NCBI RefSeq assembly: GCF_007827955.1
Contig: NZ_VITR01000001.1
Location: forward strand, 62,001-126,000
Reading direction: 5' to 3'
Source of the DNA: Nitrospirillum pindoramense
GTDB taxonomy: Bacteria > Pseudomonadota > Alphaproteobacteria > Azospirillales > Azospirillaceae
Length of the DNA stretch: 64,000 bases
Below are positions 42,642 through 51,213 of this stretch, in pieces. The notes beneath the pieces are model-generated. The model worked only from the letters and a program-made list of their open reading frames with translations. It did not search any database and was not told the DNA's origin. The position numbers were made by a program, and so were the translations under genes. Numbering within the stretch: the first letter of the stretch is position 1; every line of letters begins with the position of its first letter.

Positions 42642-43427
42642 ATGGCGGAGACGACCCACATGATCGAGATCCGCGATCTCAGCCTGGCCTTCCCCAACCC
42701 CGCGTCGCCCGATGGCCGTACTGTGGTGCTGCGCGACTTCAACCTGTCGGTCGCGCCGGGGGAGTTCATCGCCATCGTCGGCGCGTCGGGGGTGGGTAAG
42801 TCCACGCTGCTGCGCGTGGTGGCCGGCCTGGTTCCACCCAACAGCGGCACGATGGTTCATGCCCAAAGCGGCGACCTCAGGGGCCGCCGCCCCTACGGCC
42901 TGGTGTTCCAGGACGCCCGTCTGCTGCCCTGGCGTACCGTGCGCGCCAACGTCGCCTTCGGCCTGGAAGGGCTGGGCCTGTCCCGCGCCGAACGCCGCCG
43001 GCGGGCGGAGGAGGCGCTGGCCCTGGTGGGCCTGGCCGACAAGGCCGGCCGCTGGCCGCACCAGCTATCGGGCGGGCAGCGCCAGCGCGTGGCCATCGCC
43101 CGCGCCCTGGCGGTCGATCCCGACCTGCTGATGATGGACGAGCCCTTCGGTGCCCTGGACGCCATCACCCGCCAGTCCCTGCAGGACGAACTGCTGGATC
43201 TGTGGCGGCGCACGTCCAAGACCATCCTGTTCGTGACCCACGACATCGATGAGGCCGTCTACCTGGCCGACCGCGTCATCCTGCTGGCCGGATCGCCCGC
43301 CACCGTGCGGTCGGAGGATCGCATCGCCACACCCCGTCCCCGCGCCCGCGACGACAGCGCCGCCCGTGCGCTCGTCACCCGCATCCGCGATCGCCTGTCC
43401 GATCTGATGGACGGCGGGGGGATTTGA
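42642..43427 (+). CDS. ABC ATPase, SsuB/TauB-like
   Basis: 261 residues. Walker A GASGVGKST, Q-loop LVFQDARLLPWRTVRANVAF, signature LSGGQRQRVAIARA, Walker B LLMMDEPFGALD and switch His in VTHDIDEAV. The LLPWRTV wording is typical of SsuB/TauB/NrtD ATPases. Start ATG 42642, one base after the permease stop, so the three genes form one tight operon. Energises import of the unknown sulfonate- or nitrate-like ligand. The AT-rich insert begins right after its stop. Confidence 0.92.
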   Translation: MAETTHMIEIRDLSLAFPNPASPDGRTVVLRDFNLSVAPGEFIAIVGASGVGKSTLLRVVAGLVPPNSGTMVHAQSGDLRGRRPYGLVFQDARLLPWRTVRANVAFGLEGLGLSRAERRRRAEEALALVGLADKAGRWPHQLSGGQRQRVAIARALAVDPDLLMMDEPFGALDAITRQSLQDELLDLWRRTSKTILFVTHDIDEAVYLADRVILLAGSPATVRSEDRIATPRPRARDDSAARALVTRIRDRLSDLMDGGGI

Positions 43428-43459
43428 ATACTATCTTCAAGATAAGTAATGGTTATTAA

Positions 43460-44539
43460 ATGATTGCCTCTCTGCTCTGGCAAATTATCTTGTGGCTTGC
43501 TGGCGCGTCTGTCGCAATTCTTGCGTTTTTGTCGTCGTATGAATATCAGGGGCCCAGGAAATCTAGGCGTCTTTTGCAAAATGGAAGCAGGGAATTAATA
43601 TTAAATATACTTTCTCTGCACAATTTCAAATTTGAACTGAAGTTTTGTCAGATAATTTTTGGAGAAAAAATCTTATCATTTAAGAGGGTATTTGCATCTA
43701 TAATATTTTCTGTCCTGTGGTTTATTATAACATGTCTGCTTTATCAAATATTTTTGCCTTCTGCCAACTATCAGGCGTTTATGGCTATAAGATTTTATGA
43801 TGATCGGATGGCTCTTGGTGCCGTATTGTTATTCATATCTACCATCGTCATAGATATGATTTCTATTCATAAGACTCTGTTTCTTATTAAGGTAGCCAAT
43901 GGAAATGGACGGTATAGGATATTAGCCATTGTTGCCGATCTCGTTGTTACGCCCGCGATGTTCTTAGTTCTATTTTCTGCTTTCTACTCTGTCGTATTTC
44001 TTATTTTGGCGAATCGAGGCGGCATGAATTTCCATCAATCCCTAGTGACGGAGACTTCGTGCATACAGATGACTGGAGTTTTAGATTATATGGGCGTGGC
44101 ATTTAAGCATAGTATTTATGAAGACATTGCAAGTGTATTCACGTTCTTCATGAACGTGGTGTCTGGGAATATGCAGGCAACATTTGTCAGAATCCCTGTC
44201 CCATTATCTGATGGGGAGCTTGTATCTTATATTCATTTTGGCGGTAGATATCCTGTGGCAGCATACGCCTATCCATTCATGCATTATTTCATCTCTAGCT
44301 TCTTTATAATTGTATGGGCGCTCACATTATTATGTGGAAAAGCAATTGCGGGGATTATAAGATTTATGTCATTAAAGATAAAATCAATATACTGGCGACT
44401 GGGAGATGTTGCCAGCCGAGAGCATCCAGCCACGTTCTTGGCAGCAGTAATTTCTCTTTACCTGATATCGGCCCTGCTTATAAGCTATGCTACTTTGGAA
44501 TTTATTTATCTTCTCGAAAAAATACCCAAAAACATTTAA
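43460..44539 (+). CDS. Six-TM membrane protein of unknown function
   Basis: 359 residues, no family recognised. Hydrophobic segments near 5-25, 78-100, 117-137, 157-185, 275-300 and 325-350 suggest six TM helices, with a polar loop of about 85 residues (190-275) between helices 4 and 5 containing one Cys (TETSCIQMTG). Codons are AT-rich (many ATA, TTA, AAA), unlike every neighbour, which points to recent transfer. The ribosome site is weak. It could be a membrane effector or cargo gene of a lost mobile element; it has no partner gene, so no function is offered. Confidence 0.75.
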   Translation: MIASLLWQIILWLAGASVAILAFLSSYEYQGPRKSRRLLQNGSRELILNILSLHNFKFELKFCQIIFGEKILSFKRVFASIIFSVLWFIITCLLYQIFLPSANYQAFMAIRFYDDRMALGAVLLFISTIVIDMISIHKTLFLIKVANGNGRYRILAIVADLVVTPAMFLVLFSAFYSVVFLILANRGGMNFHQSLVTETSCIQMTGVLDYMGVAFKHSIYEDIASVFTFFMNVVSGNMQATFVRIPVPLSDGELVSYIHFGGRYPVAAYAYPFMHYFISSFFIIVWALTLLCGKAIAGIIRFMSLKIKSIYWRLGDVASREHPATFLAAVISLYLISALLISYATLEFIYLLEKIPKNI

Positions 44540-44550
44540 TATCGGCGAGC

Positions 44551-44578
44551 GAGGTCGGCGATATTACACGCCGACCTC
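44551..44578. terminator. Perfect 10-bp hairpin between convergent genes
   Basis: GAGGTCGGCG-ATATTACA-CGCCGACCTC lies 12 bases after the AT-rich gene and 22 bases before the end of the acyl-CoA dehydrogenase gene on the other strand. Strong stem, 8-base loop, no T-run; probably terminates in both directions. Confidence 0.65.
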
Positions 44579-44599
44579 TCCAGGTACACTGTGCCTGAC

Positions 44600-46387
44600 T
44601 CAGAACTGGTCTTCCGACAAGGCCATCAGGGTGCGGTGACCAGTGCGCATCAACTCGGCCAGGCCCAGCGACGGGCCCACCACCTGTTCCACGAAGAAGC
44701 GGGCGGTGACCAGCTTGCTCTCATGGAAGGCGGCGTCCTGGCCCTGGGCCAGCGCCTGACTGGCGGCGATGGCGCCGCGGGCCAGCAGGAAGGCGCCGGT
44801 GACGTTGCCGAACAGGGTCAGGTAGGGCACGGCCCCGGCCGCCGCCGCGCGCGCGTCGGCCTTCACATGGTTCACCAGGAAGGAGGTCGCGTCCTCCAGC
44901 GCCGCGATGCCGCGCTTCAGGCCCTGGGCGATGACGGCCAGGTCGTCGCCCGGCTGGGCGGATGCCGCCTCCGCCGTTTCGGCCATCTGGGCGAATAGCG
45001 CGCGGGCGGTGGCGCCGCCGTCCCTGCCCAGCTTGCGGAACACCAGGTCGTTGGCCTGGATGCCGTTGGTGCCCTCGTAAATCGGGGCGATGCGGGCGTC
45101 GCGGTAATACTGGGCGGCGCCCGTCTCCTCGATGAAGCCCATGCCGCCGTGCACCTGCACGCCCAGGCTGGCGACCTCCACCCCGATGTCGGTGCTCCAC
45201 GCCTTGGCCACCGGCGTCATCAGGTCGTTCAGCAGGCCGGCCTGGTGGGCGGCGGCCGCGTCGGGATGATGGTGCCGGCCGTCGAGGAAGGAGGCGGTGA
45301 AATAGACGATGGCCCGCGCGGCCTCCACCTTCGACCGCATGGTCAGCAGCATGCGCCGCACGTCGGGATGGTGGATGATGGTCACCGGCTGCGGTCCGCC
45401 GGCGACGTCGCGGCTCTGCACCCGAGTCTTGGCATAGGCCAGCGCCTGCTGGTAGGCGCGGTCGCCGATGGCGACGCCCTGCAGGCCCACCCCCAGGCGC
45501 GCGTTGTTCATCATGGTGAACATGTACTCGATGCCGCGGTTCTCCTCGCCCACCAGGTAGCCGACGCAGGCGCCGTTGTCGCCATAGCTCATGACGGCCG
45601 TGGGGCTGGCGTGGATGCCCAGCTTGTGTTCCAGGCTGACGCAGCGGGCGTCGTTGCGCTCACCCGGCGTGCCGTCGGCGTTCAGCAGGAACTTGGGCAC
45701 GATGAACAGCGAGATGCCCTTGGTGCCCGCCGGCGCCTCCGGCGTGCGGGCCAGCACCAGGTGGACGATGTTGTCCGTCCAGTCATGGTCACCATAGGTG
45801 ATGAAGATCTTCTGGCCGGTGATGCGGTAGGTGCCGTCCTCGTGCCGCACCGCGCGGGTGCGCACCGCCCCCACGTCGGACCCTGCCTGCGGCTCCGTCA
45901 GGTTCATGGTTCCGGCCCATTCGCCGGAGATCAGCTTTTCCAGGTACAGCGTCTTCTGCTCATCCGACCCGTGGGCGGTCAGCAGTTCCACCGCTCCCTG
46001 GGTCAGCAGCGGCCCCAGGGCAAAGGACATGTTGGCGCTGGTCCAGGTTTCCAGCAGGGCGATGAACAGGGTCCAGGGCAGGCCCTGGCCGCCATGGTTG
46101 GGGTCGAAGGGCACGCTGTTCCAGCCGCCCTCCACGAACTGGCGGTAGGCGTCCTTGAAACCGTCGGGGGTGCGCACGCCGGTGTCGGTGAGGTGGGACC
46201 CCTGGCGGTCGCCGGGGGCGTTCAGGGGGGCCAGCACGTTGTCGGCCAGCTTGGCGCCTTCCTCCAGCACGGCGTCCACCAGGTCGGGGGTCGCGGCCTC
46301 GAAGTCGGGGAAGGCCGCGACGCGGTCCAGGCCGACGACGGAATTCAGGACGAAACGGATTTCCTTCAGGGGCGCTTCATAGGTCAT
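44600..46387 (-). CDS. Acyl-CoA dehydrogenase, long form with C-terminal domain
   Basis: 595 residues, FAD enzyme that makes trans-2-enoyl-CoA. Seen: MNLTEPQAGSDVGAVRTRA (FAD/substrate signature 1), GQKIFITYGDHD, GIHASPTAVMSYGD, a second signature VQVHGGMGFIEETGAAQYYR and YEGTNGIQANDLV with the catalytic-base region. The N-terminal extension and the ~120-residue C-terminal domain mark the 3-methylmercaptopropionyl-CoA dehydrogenase (DmdC)/FadE-like group of ~595 residues. Substrate is not determinable: fatty acyl-CoA or methylthiopropionyl-CoA. Single gene, no fad partners nearby. Confidence 0.92.
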   Translation of the reverse strand: MTYEAPLKEIRFVLNSVVGLDRVAAFPDFEAATPDLVDAVLEEGAKLADNVLAPLNAPGDRQGSHLTDTGVRTPDGFKDAYRQFVEGGWNSVPFDPNHGGQGLPWTLFIALLETWTSANMSFALGPLLTQGAVELLTAHGSDEQKTLYLEKLISGEWAGTMNLTEPQAGSDVGAVRTRAVRHEDGTYRITGQKIFITYGDHDWTDNIVHLVLARTPEAPAGTKGISLFIVPKFLLNADGTPGERNDARCVSLEHKLGIHASPTAVMSYGDNGACVGYLVGEENRGIEYMFTMMNNARLGVGLQGVAIGDRAYQQALAYAKTRVQSRDVAGGPQPVTIIHHPDVRRMLLTMRSKVEAARAIVYFTASFLDGRHHHPDAAAAHQAGLLNDLMTPVAKAWSTDIGVEVASLGVQVHGGMGFIEETGAAQYYRDARIAPIYEGTNGIQANDLVFRKLGRDGGATARALFAQMAETAEAASAQPGDDLAVIAQGLKRGIAALEDATSFLVNHVKADARAAAAGAVPYLTLFGNVTGAFLLARGAIAASQALAQGQDAAFHESKLVTARFFVEQVVGPSLGLAELMRTGHRTLMALSEDQF

Positions 46388-46690
46388 GGTCTCTCGGGTC
46401 CTCCCGGGCGCCGGCGGCGGCCCGGCGCCCCCTCGCTTCAGGACAAGGGGGGCGGGCCCGGCACGGCCGGCGGGGTGCTCACTGTTATTGGGCGGGCGGG
46501 CCCCTCATCGGTGCGGAAAGGCCGCGTCCCGTCGACGCGGGTCTCATCCTGCCGGGATGGCGGCGACCGGGCAAGGGTCGGTGCAATTTCATCCCGCTCC
46601 CTGTATCTGGCACGGCCCTTGCTTTCCTTTTGGGCCAACATCGGATCGGCCCCGTCGGCCGGTCGTTTCCCAGGTAAGTGAGGTCCGGTC
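46388..46690. other. Divergent region with a sigma-54 promoter
   Basis: 303 bases between the acyl-CoA dehydrogenase and the transglycosylase genes. Apart from the sigma-54 element at 46608-46622 it holds GC-rich palindromic stretches (for example GGGCGCCGGCGGCGGCCCGG near the left end) and no other recognisable feature. Confidence 0.6.
46608..46622 (+). promoter_or_regulatory. Sigma-54 (-24/-12) promoter of the transglycosylase gene
   Basis: TGGCACGGCCCTTGC followed by TTT matches the full consensus TGGCACR-N4-TTGCW, with GG (46609-46610) and GC (46621-46622) 10 bases apart. Transcription should start near 46634, about 57 bases before the GTG. Confidence 0.85.
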
Positions 46691-47608
46691 GTGAACAGCG
46701 CACTGTCCACCACGCAGCTGACTGCAGCACAGGGTTTGGCGTCATCCGCCCCCGCCAGGATCGTGGCGGCGGTACAGCAGGCCAGCACCAAGGCCGGGGT
46801 AGATTTTTCCTATCTGCTGAAGCAGGCGTCGGTGGAAAGCGGCTACGATACCAACGCCAAGGCCAGCACCAGCAGCGCCACCGGCCTTTATCAGTTCACC
46901 GACTCCACGTGGCTGAACATGGTGCAGCAGCATGGCGCCGAGGTTGGCCTGGGCCAGTACGCCAGCGCCATCAAGACCCGCAGCGACGGCAGCGCCTACG
47001 TTTCCGACCCGGCCACCCGGCAAAAGATTCTCGACCTGCGCAAGGACGCCGCCACCTCGGCCATGATGGCGGCCCAACTGGCGCAGGACAACAAGACCAC
47101 CCTGCAGCAGCAGGTGGGTGGCACCATCGGCGGTACCGAGCTGTACCTGGCCCATTTCCTGGGTGCCGGCGGCGCTGCCAAGTTCCTGAACGCGCTGAAG
47201 AAAAACCCCAACCAGGCGGCGGATACCGTCGTGCCGGACGCGGCGGACGCCAACGACGCCGTCTTCTATGACAACAACGGCAAGGCCCTGTCCCTGGGCC
47301 AGGTCTACGACCGCTTCGCCAAGAAGTTCGACGGCACGGGCGGCACCAGTGCGGACAAATATGCCGGGTCCACCACGCTGGGCACCGTGCAGGCGGCCGA
47401 CAGCACGTCGCAGCCGTGGGACATGGCGCGGGGCGCCAGCTCATCCAAGATGCCGCTGTCCACCTACACCATCATGATGCTGAACGCCCTGGCCGCCCCC
47501 ACCGAGGATGACGACCAGGACAACAAGGACGGCTACAGCCAGCAGGAACAGCGCATGACCATCAACCGCGCCCCCAACATGGCCGCCGCCTACATGGCCA
47601 GCGCCTAA
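46691..47608 (+). CDS. Soluble lytic transglycosylase (SLT), flagellar type likely
   Basis: 305 residues. SLT/lysozyme-like domain in the first ~190 residues: LLKQASVESGYDTNAKASTS (catalytic Glu in VES), SSATGLYQFTDSTWLNMVQQ, and LYLAHFLGAGGAAKFLNAL. It would cut peptidoglycan to open space for a machine. No classical signal peptide is visible, as in FlgJ-like and SltF-type flagellar enzymes, which use other routes. The start is GTG 46691 with GAGGTCC upstream. A consensus sigma-54 promoter upstream fits flagellar genes in alphaproteobacteria (inference). Ends with a Ala/Asp/Gln-rich tail. Overlaps the next gene, tail to tail, by four bases. Confidence 0.8.
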   Translation: MNSALSTTQLTAAQGLASSAPARIVAAVQQASTKAGVDFSYLLKQASVESGYDTNAKASTSSATGLYQFTDSTWLNMVQQHGAEVGLGQYASAIKTRSDGSAYVSDPATRQKILDLRKDAATSAMMAAQLAQDNKTTLQQQVGGTIGGTELYLAHFLGAGGAAKFLNALKKNPNQAADTVVPDAADANDAVFYDNNGKALSLGQVYDRFAKKFDGTGGTSADKYAGSTTLGTVQAADSTSQPWDMARGASSSKMPLSTYTIMMLNALAAPTEDDDQDNKDGYSQQEQRMTINRAPNMAAAYMASA

Positions 47609-48693
47609 GCGGAGCGGTAGGTCTCCGGCGTCGCCGGCACAGCCATCCACGCCTTGACACCGCCATCGCTGACCTGCCCCAACTGACCGCCGCACTGCCG
47701 GGCCAGCTGTTCCAGCAGCAGGCGCCCCAGGCCGGCGGGCGGCCGCGCCCCGGTGCCGGAATCTTCTGCCGACCCGGCGCTTGTTGCCGGGTCCTTGTCG
47801 TTGGACGGGGGGCCCAGCCCCACGCCGTCATCCTCCACGCGCAGCACCCATTGCTCCCCCTCCGTCGCCAGCCGCACGGCGACGGTGCCGGTACGGCCAT
47901 CGGGGAAGGCGTACTTCAACGCATTGGTCAGCAGCTCATTGGCGGCCAAGCCCAGGGTGACCGCGGCGCGTTGCGGCAACTGCACGTCCTCCACCTCCAC
48001 GGTGAAGGTGATGGGCCGGCCGGTGGCATGGGCCGCGGCCAGGTTCTCCACCAACTGCTCCAGCAGGCTGCGGGCCGGCACGAAGGGTTCGCGCTGCAGC
48101 CGCTGCAGGCTGGAATACACCAGCCCCAGCACGCGCACGCGTTCCCCGGCCTTGGCCAGTTCCGCGGCCTCCACCCCGCCTGCGCGGCTTTCCGCCACCA
48201 TCAGCAGGCTGGAGACGGACTGGAGGTCATTGCGGATGCGGTGGTAGATCTCGCGCAACAGCATGGCTTGCTGCTGCTCCCCCGCCGCCAGAGTGTCCAG
48301 GGCGCGGTGCAGCGCCGCGATGATGGACACGACCACCAGGCCGATGATGACGAACAGGCAGGGGCCCGCCCATGCCTTGGGCGGCAGGGCCGCCAGCCGG
48401 TCCGGCAGGGTGGCCAACTGCTGCGCCCATGTCAGGGTGTCGTCCGCCGGGGCGATGAAGGGCAGGGCCAGCACCGTGCTCAGGGCCACGGACGCCAGGC
48501 CGGGCCCCACGCCGAAGCAAAGGGTGGCCAGCACCAGGGCGGGAAAGAACTGCAGGACGGGATAGCCGTCCAGCAGCTCGTCCAGCGCCATGCGCAGCCC
48601 GAACGACAGGATCACCATCAGTGCCGCCCCGGCATAGCGCAGGGGGGCGGGGCGTCGCCGCAAGGCCAGGAAGGTGGTGAGAAAGGGCGTCAT
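47605..48693 (-). CDS. Membrane sensor histidine kinase (HisKA_2, DUF4118-like)
   Basis: 362 residues. Four TM helices in the first ~130 residues (MVILSFGLRMALDEL, VLQFFPALVLATLCFGVGPG, LFVIIGLVVVSIIAAL) resemble the KdpD-type DUF4118 module. Then a HisKA_2 box LLREIYHRIRNDLQSVSSLL (His151) and HATPase motifs AANELLTNALKYAF and RVEDDGVGLG, with GLGRLLLEQLARQCGGQL at the end. HisKA_2 kinases usually work with PhyR/EcfG-type or single-domain regulators; none is beside it. The preceding gene on this strand is the small one at 48751. Confidence 0.85.
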   Translation of the reverse strand: MTPFLTTFLALRRRPAPLRYAGAALMVILSFGLRMALDELLDGYPVLQFFPALVLATLCFGVGPGLASVALSTVLALPFIAPADDTLTWAQQLATLPDRLAALPPKAWAGPCLFVIIGLVVVSIIAALHRALDTLAAGEQQQAMLLREIYHRIRNDLQSVSSLLMVAESRAGGVEAAELAKAGERVRVLGLVYSSLQRLQREPFVPARSLLEQLVENLAAAHATGRPITFTVEVEDVQLPQRAAVTLGLAANELLTNALKYAFPDGRTGTVAVRLATEGEQWVLRVEDDGVGLGPPSNDKDPATSAGSAEDSGTGARPPAGLGRLLLEQLARQCGGQLGQVSDGGVKAWMAVPATPETYRSA

Positions 48694-48750
48694 GGCGGCG
48701 GATCATAGCGCCGCCTCGGCCAACCGCACTACATCCGACGGTATATCGCC

Positions 48751-48966
48751 TTAGAAATGAACCAGCGCCGGGTCATCGCACCGGCCGGCCATCATCTGTC
48801 CGGCACAGGCGCTGCCCGCCATCTGGGGACGCACATGCAGGGCGCCATCGGCGTCCAGCAGCGTGTCGGCCGGGGATGGGATCCCGGCTGTTCCGCGCAC
48901 CAGGCGGCGGTAAAGGGCCAGGGGGGAGGGCGCGGTGCCGGTGGGGGTCGAGGTCTTGCCAGGCAT
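48751..48966 (-). CDS. Small protein of unknown function
   Basis: 71 residues: PGKTSTPTGTAPSPLALYRR, then a compact part DADGALHVRPQMAG with two Cys (SACAGQMMAGRCDD). No TM segment. The call depends mainly on a strong ribosome site (GGGAGGGAGCC) before ATG 48966. Lies 57 bases upstream of the kinase gene on the same strand, so they may be co-transcribed. No family recognised. Confidence 0.5.
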   Translation of the reverse strand: MPGKTSTPTGTAPSPLALYRRLVRGTAGIPSPADTLLDADGALHVRPQMAGSACAGQMMAGRCDDPALVHF

Positions 48967-49132
48967 GGGCTCCCTCCCTTTGCTGGGTGGGCCACCGGGG
49001 CAATGCGGCGGCGTCACCGGCTCCACTATCTCAGGTGGAAGCGTCTCACGGCCGCCGAGTCGCCGTCAATTGATGCCAAAGGTCAGTGCGGGCCTATGCC
49101 CTGGCGCTGGCCGGGGCGCCGAAACCTGCCAA

Positions 49133-50569
49133 TTAGGGTAAGATTTTACCCGGATTCATCAGGTCCCGGGGGTCCAGCACGCGCTTCAACTCCGCCATCA
49201 GGGTGATTTCCAGGGGGGAGCGGGCGCGGGCCAATTCGTCGCGCTTCTTGCTGCCGATGCCGTGCTCGGCGCTGATCGATCCGTCCAGGTCCAGCACCAC
49301 GTCATGGACGGCCCGCATGATGCGGGGCCCCAGCGCCAGGAAGGCGGCGCGGTCGGCCGGGTCGTCGCTGTCGGGCCGGGCGATGTTGTAGTGGATGTTG
49401 CCGTCGCCCAGATGGCCGAAGGGGTAGGGGCGGGCGCCGGGGCAAAGGTCGGCCACCGCCCGGTTCGCCCGCTCGATGAACTGGGGCACGCGGCTGACGG
49501 GCACGGCCACGTCATGGTGCAGGGCGCCGCCCACCTTGCGTCCGATCTCCGGCAGGCCCTCGCGCAGGCGCCACAGCTTCTGGCGCTGGTCGCCGCTGGC
49601 GGCCAGGGTGGCGTCCGTGGCCTCCCCCGCCTCCAGGGCCTCGGCCAGGGCGCCTTCCACCGTTTCGCGCAGGGCGTCGCCGGGCGTGCCTGCCGTCAGT
49701 TCCGTCAGGATGTACCAGGGTGACGGCTCCGACAGCGGGTCGTTGTGTTCGCCCAGGTAGCGGGCGGCGCCGTCGATGGCGAAGCGCGGCATGATCTCGA
49801 AGGCCGACACGGCGTCGCCGCTGGCCTGGCGCAGCCGTTTCAGCAGGCGCAGGGCGGCGGTCACGTCCGGCACGGCCACCAGGGCCGTTTCCATCTGGCG
49901 CGGCCGAGGCACCAGCGACAGGGTGGCGGCGGTGATGATGCCCAGCGTGCCCTCCGCCCCCAGGAACAGGTGCTTCAGGTCATAGCCGGTGTTGTCCTTG
50001 CGCAGGCGGCGCAGGCCGTTCCAGATCTGGCCGTCCGGCAGCACCACCTCCAGCCCCAGCACCTGGGCGCGGGCGTTGCCGTAGCGCAGGGTCAGGATGC
50101 CGCCGGCGTTGGTCGACAGGTTGCCGCCGATGGTGCAACTGCCCTCGGCACCCAGGCTCAGGGGGAACATCAGGTCGACGTCGTTCGCCGCCTGCTGCAC
50201 CGTGGCCAGGATAACGCCCGCCTCCACCGTCATGGTATGGTCCAGCGCGTCCACCTCGCGGATGCGGTTCAGGCGGCCCAGGTTCAGCAGCACGGTGCCC
50301 GCCGCCGCCAGCGCCCCGCCCACCAGGCCGGTGTTGCCCCCCTGGGGCACCAGGGCGATGCCGGCCGCCGCCGTCAGGCGCACCACGGCCGCCACCTCTT
50401 CCACCGTGCCTGGGCGCAGCAGGGCCAGCGGCGTGCTGACGGCGTTGCCGCGCGCCTCCATCAGATAGGGGGCCTGCGCCTCCGCCTCGCTGATGACGCC
50501 GGCGGGGCCCAGCAGGTCGGCCAGGGCGGCCAGGCAGGCTTGAACGGTCTGGGGGACGGGTGTGCTCAT
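49133..50569 (-). CDS. FAD-linked 2-hydroxyacid dehydrogenase (D-2-HGDH/GlcD-like)
   Basis: 478 residues, VAO/PCMH flavoprotein. FAD-binding text VPQGGNTGLVGG, PLSLGAEGSCTIGGNLSTNA and KHLFLGAEGTLGIITAATLS; the C-terminal domain has HLGDGNIHYNI (metal/substrate His) and ISAEHGIGSKKRDELA. This layout matches D-2-hydroxyglutarate dehydrogenase and glycolate oxidase GlcD. Expected to oxidise a D-2-hydroxyacid and pass electrons to a quinone or ETF. The start ATG overlaps the DinB stop (ATGA), so the two are coupled. Confidence 0.88.
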   Translation of the reverse strand: MSTPVPQTVQACLAALADLLGPAGVISEAEAQAPYLMEARGNAVSTPLALLRPGTVEEVAAVVRLTAAAGIALVPQGGNTGLVGGALAAAGTVLLNLGRLNRIREVDALDHTMTVEAGVILATVQQAANDVDLMFPLSLGAEGSCTIGGNLSTNAGGILTLRYGNARAQVLGLEVVLPDGQIWNGLRRLRKDNTGYDLKHLFLGAEGTLGIITAATLSLVPRPRQMETALVAVPDVTAALRLLKRLRQASGDAVSAFEIMPRFAIDGAARYLGEHNDPLSEPSPWYILTELTAGTPGDALRETVEGALAEALEAGEATDATLAASGDQRQKLWRLREGLPEIGRKVGGALHHDVAVPVSRVPQFIERANRAVADLCPGARPYPFGHLGDGNIHYNIARPDSDDPADRAAFLALGPRIMRAVHDVVLDLDGSISAEHGIGSKKRDELARARSPLEITLMAELKRVLDPRDLMNPGKILP

Positions 50570-51105
50570 GGGGCTTCATCCGGAATCAAAGCCGCCAGAT
50601 CCGTCACACCCACATCCTGGCCGGCCTGGGTCAGCAGGGTGGTCGCCTGGCCACGGTGATGGGTCTGGTGGTTGAAGAATTGCACGGTCAGGTCGCCGAA
50701 GCGGCGGGCGCAGGCCACGCCCGCGCTGTTGATATAGGCCAGGACGTGGTTCATGTCACAGGCGCGCACGCTGGCCGCCCACCGCGTGATGGCCGTGTCG
50801 ACCACCCGGCGATCGGCCGCCAGGCTGGCCAGATCCGGGTACAGCGCCTCGTCCAGCCGCGACGGCAGGGCCAAGTCCATCACCGGGTCCAGGGTGGTAT
50901 AGCCGGCGGGGTGGGTGCGGAAGCGCCGCAGCCACAGCAGATCCGCCACCATCAGATGGTTCAGCGTGCCTAGGATGGAGCGGAAGAACGCCCCCCGGTC
51001 GGCGGTCAGGGCCTCCGCCGGCAGTTTGCCCGCCGCTTCGATCACCTTGGCGTTCATCCAGGCGTTGTAGCGGGCCATCAGGGCGATATACCGGGGCTCT
51101 GTCAT
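50566..51105 (-). CDS. DinB-family protein
   Basis: 179 residues, four-helix bundle of the DinB/YfiT group. N-terminus ALMARYNAWMNAKVIEAAGK, metal-ligand His in GTLNHLMVADLLWLRRF, and C-terminal FFNHQTHHRGQATTLLTQAG with the HxxHRGQ metal site are conserved. Such proteins are often metal-dependent thiol transferases or unknown. Its stop overlaps the start of the flavoenzyme gene, suggesting a shared metabolic or detoxification role (inference). Confidence 0.86.
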   Translation of the reverse strand: MTEPRYIALMARYNAWMNAKVIEAAGKLPAEALTADRGAFFRSILGTLNHLMVADLLWLRRFRTHPAGYTTLDPVMDLALPSRLDEALYPDLASLAADRRVVDTAITRWAASVRACDMNHVLAYINSAGVACARRFGDLTVQFFNHQTHHRGQATTLLTQAGQDVGVTDLAALIPDEAP

Positions 51106-51213
51106 AAGGCGGCCTCAACTCCGGGGCGGGGCGCCAGAGTGTCCGGTCCCGGCCTGTGGGATTCAAGTGCTAACGCGTCGCCCGCCCACCGGTTCCGGTC
51201 ATGGTGGCCGATG

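Larger units (their letters stand above)
43428..44590. other. AT-rich insert
   Basis: Base composition changes sharply at the end of the ABC ATPase gene and returns to GC-rich just before the acyl-CoA dehydrogenase. A counted 60-base sample (43561-43620) has 20 G+C, 33%, far below the flanking genes. The insert holds a single gene. No transposase, tRNA or obvious direct repeat was found at its edges. Confidence 0.85.
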
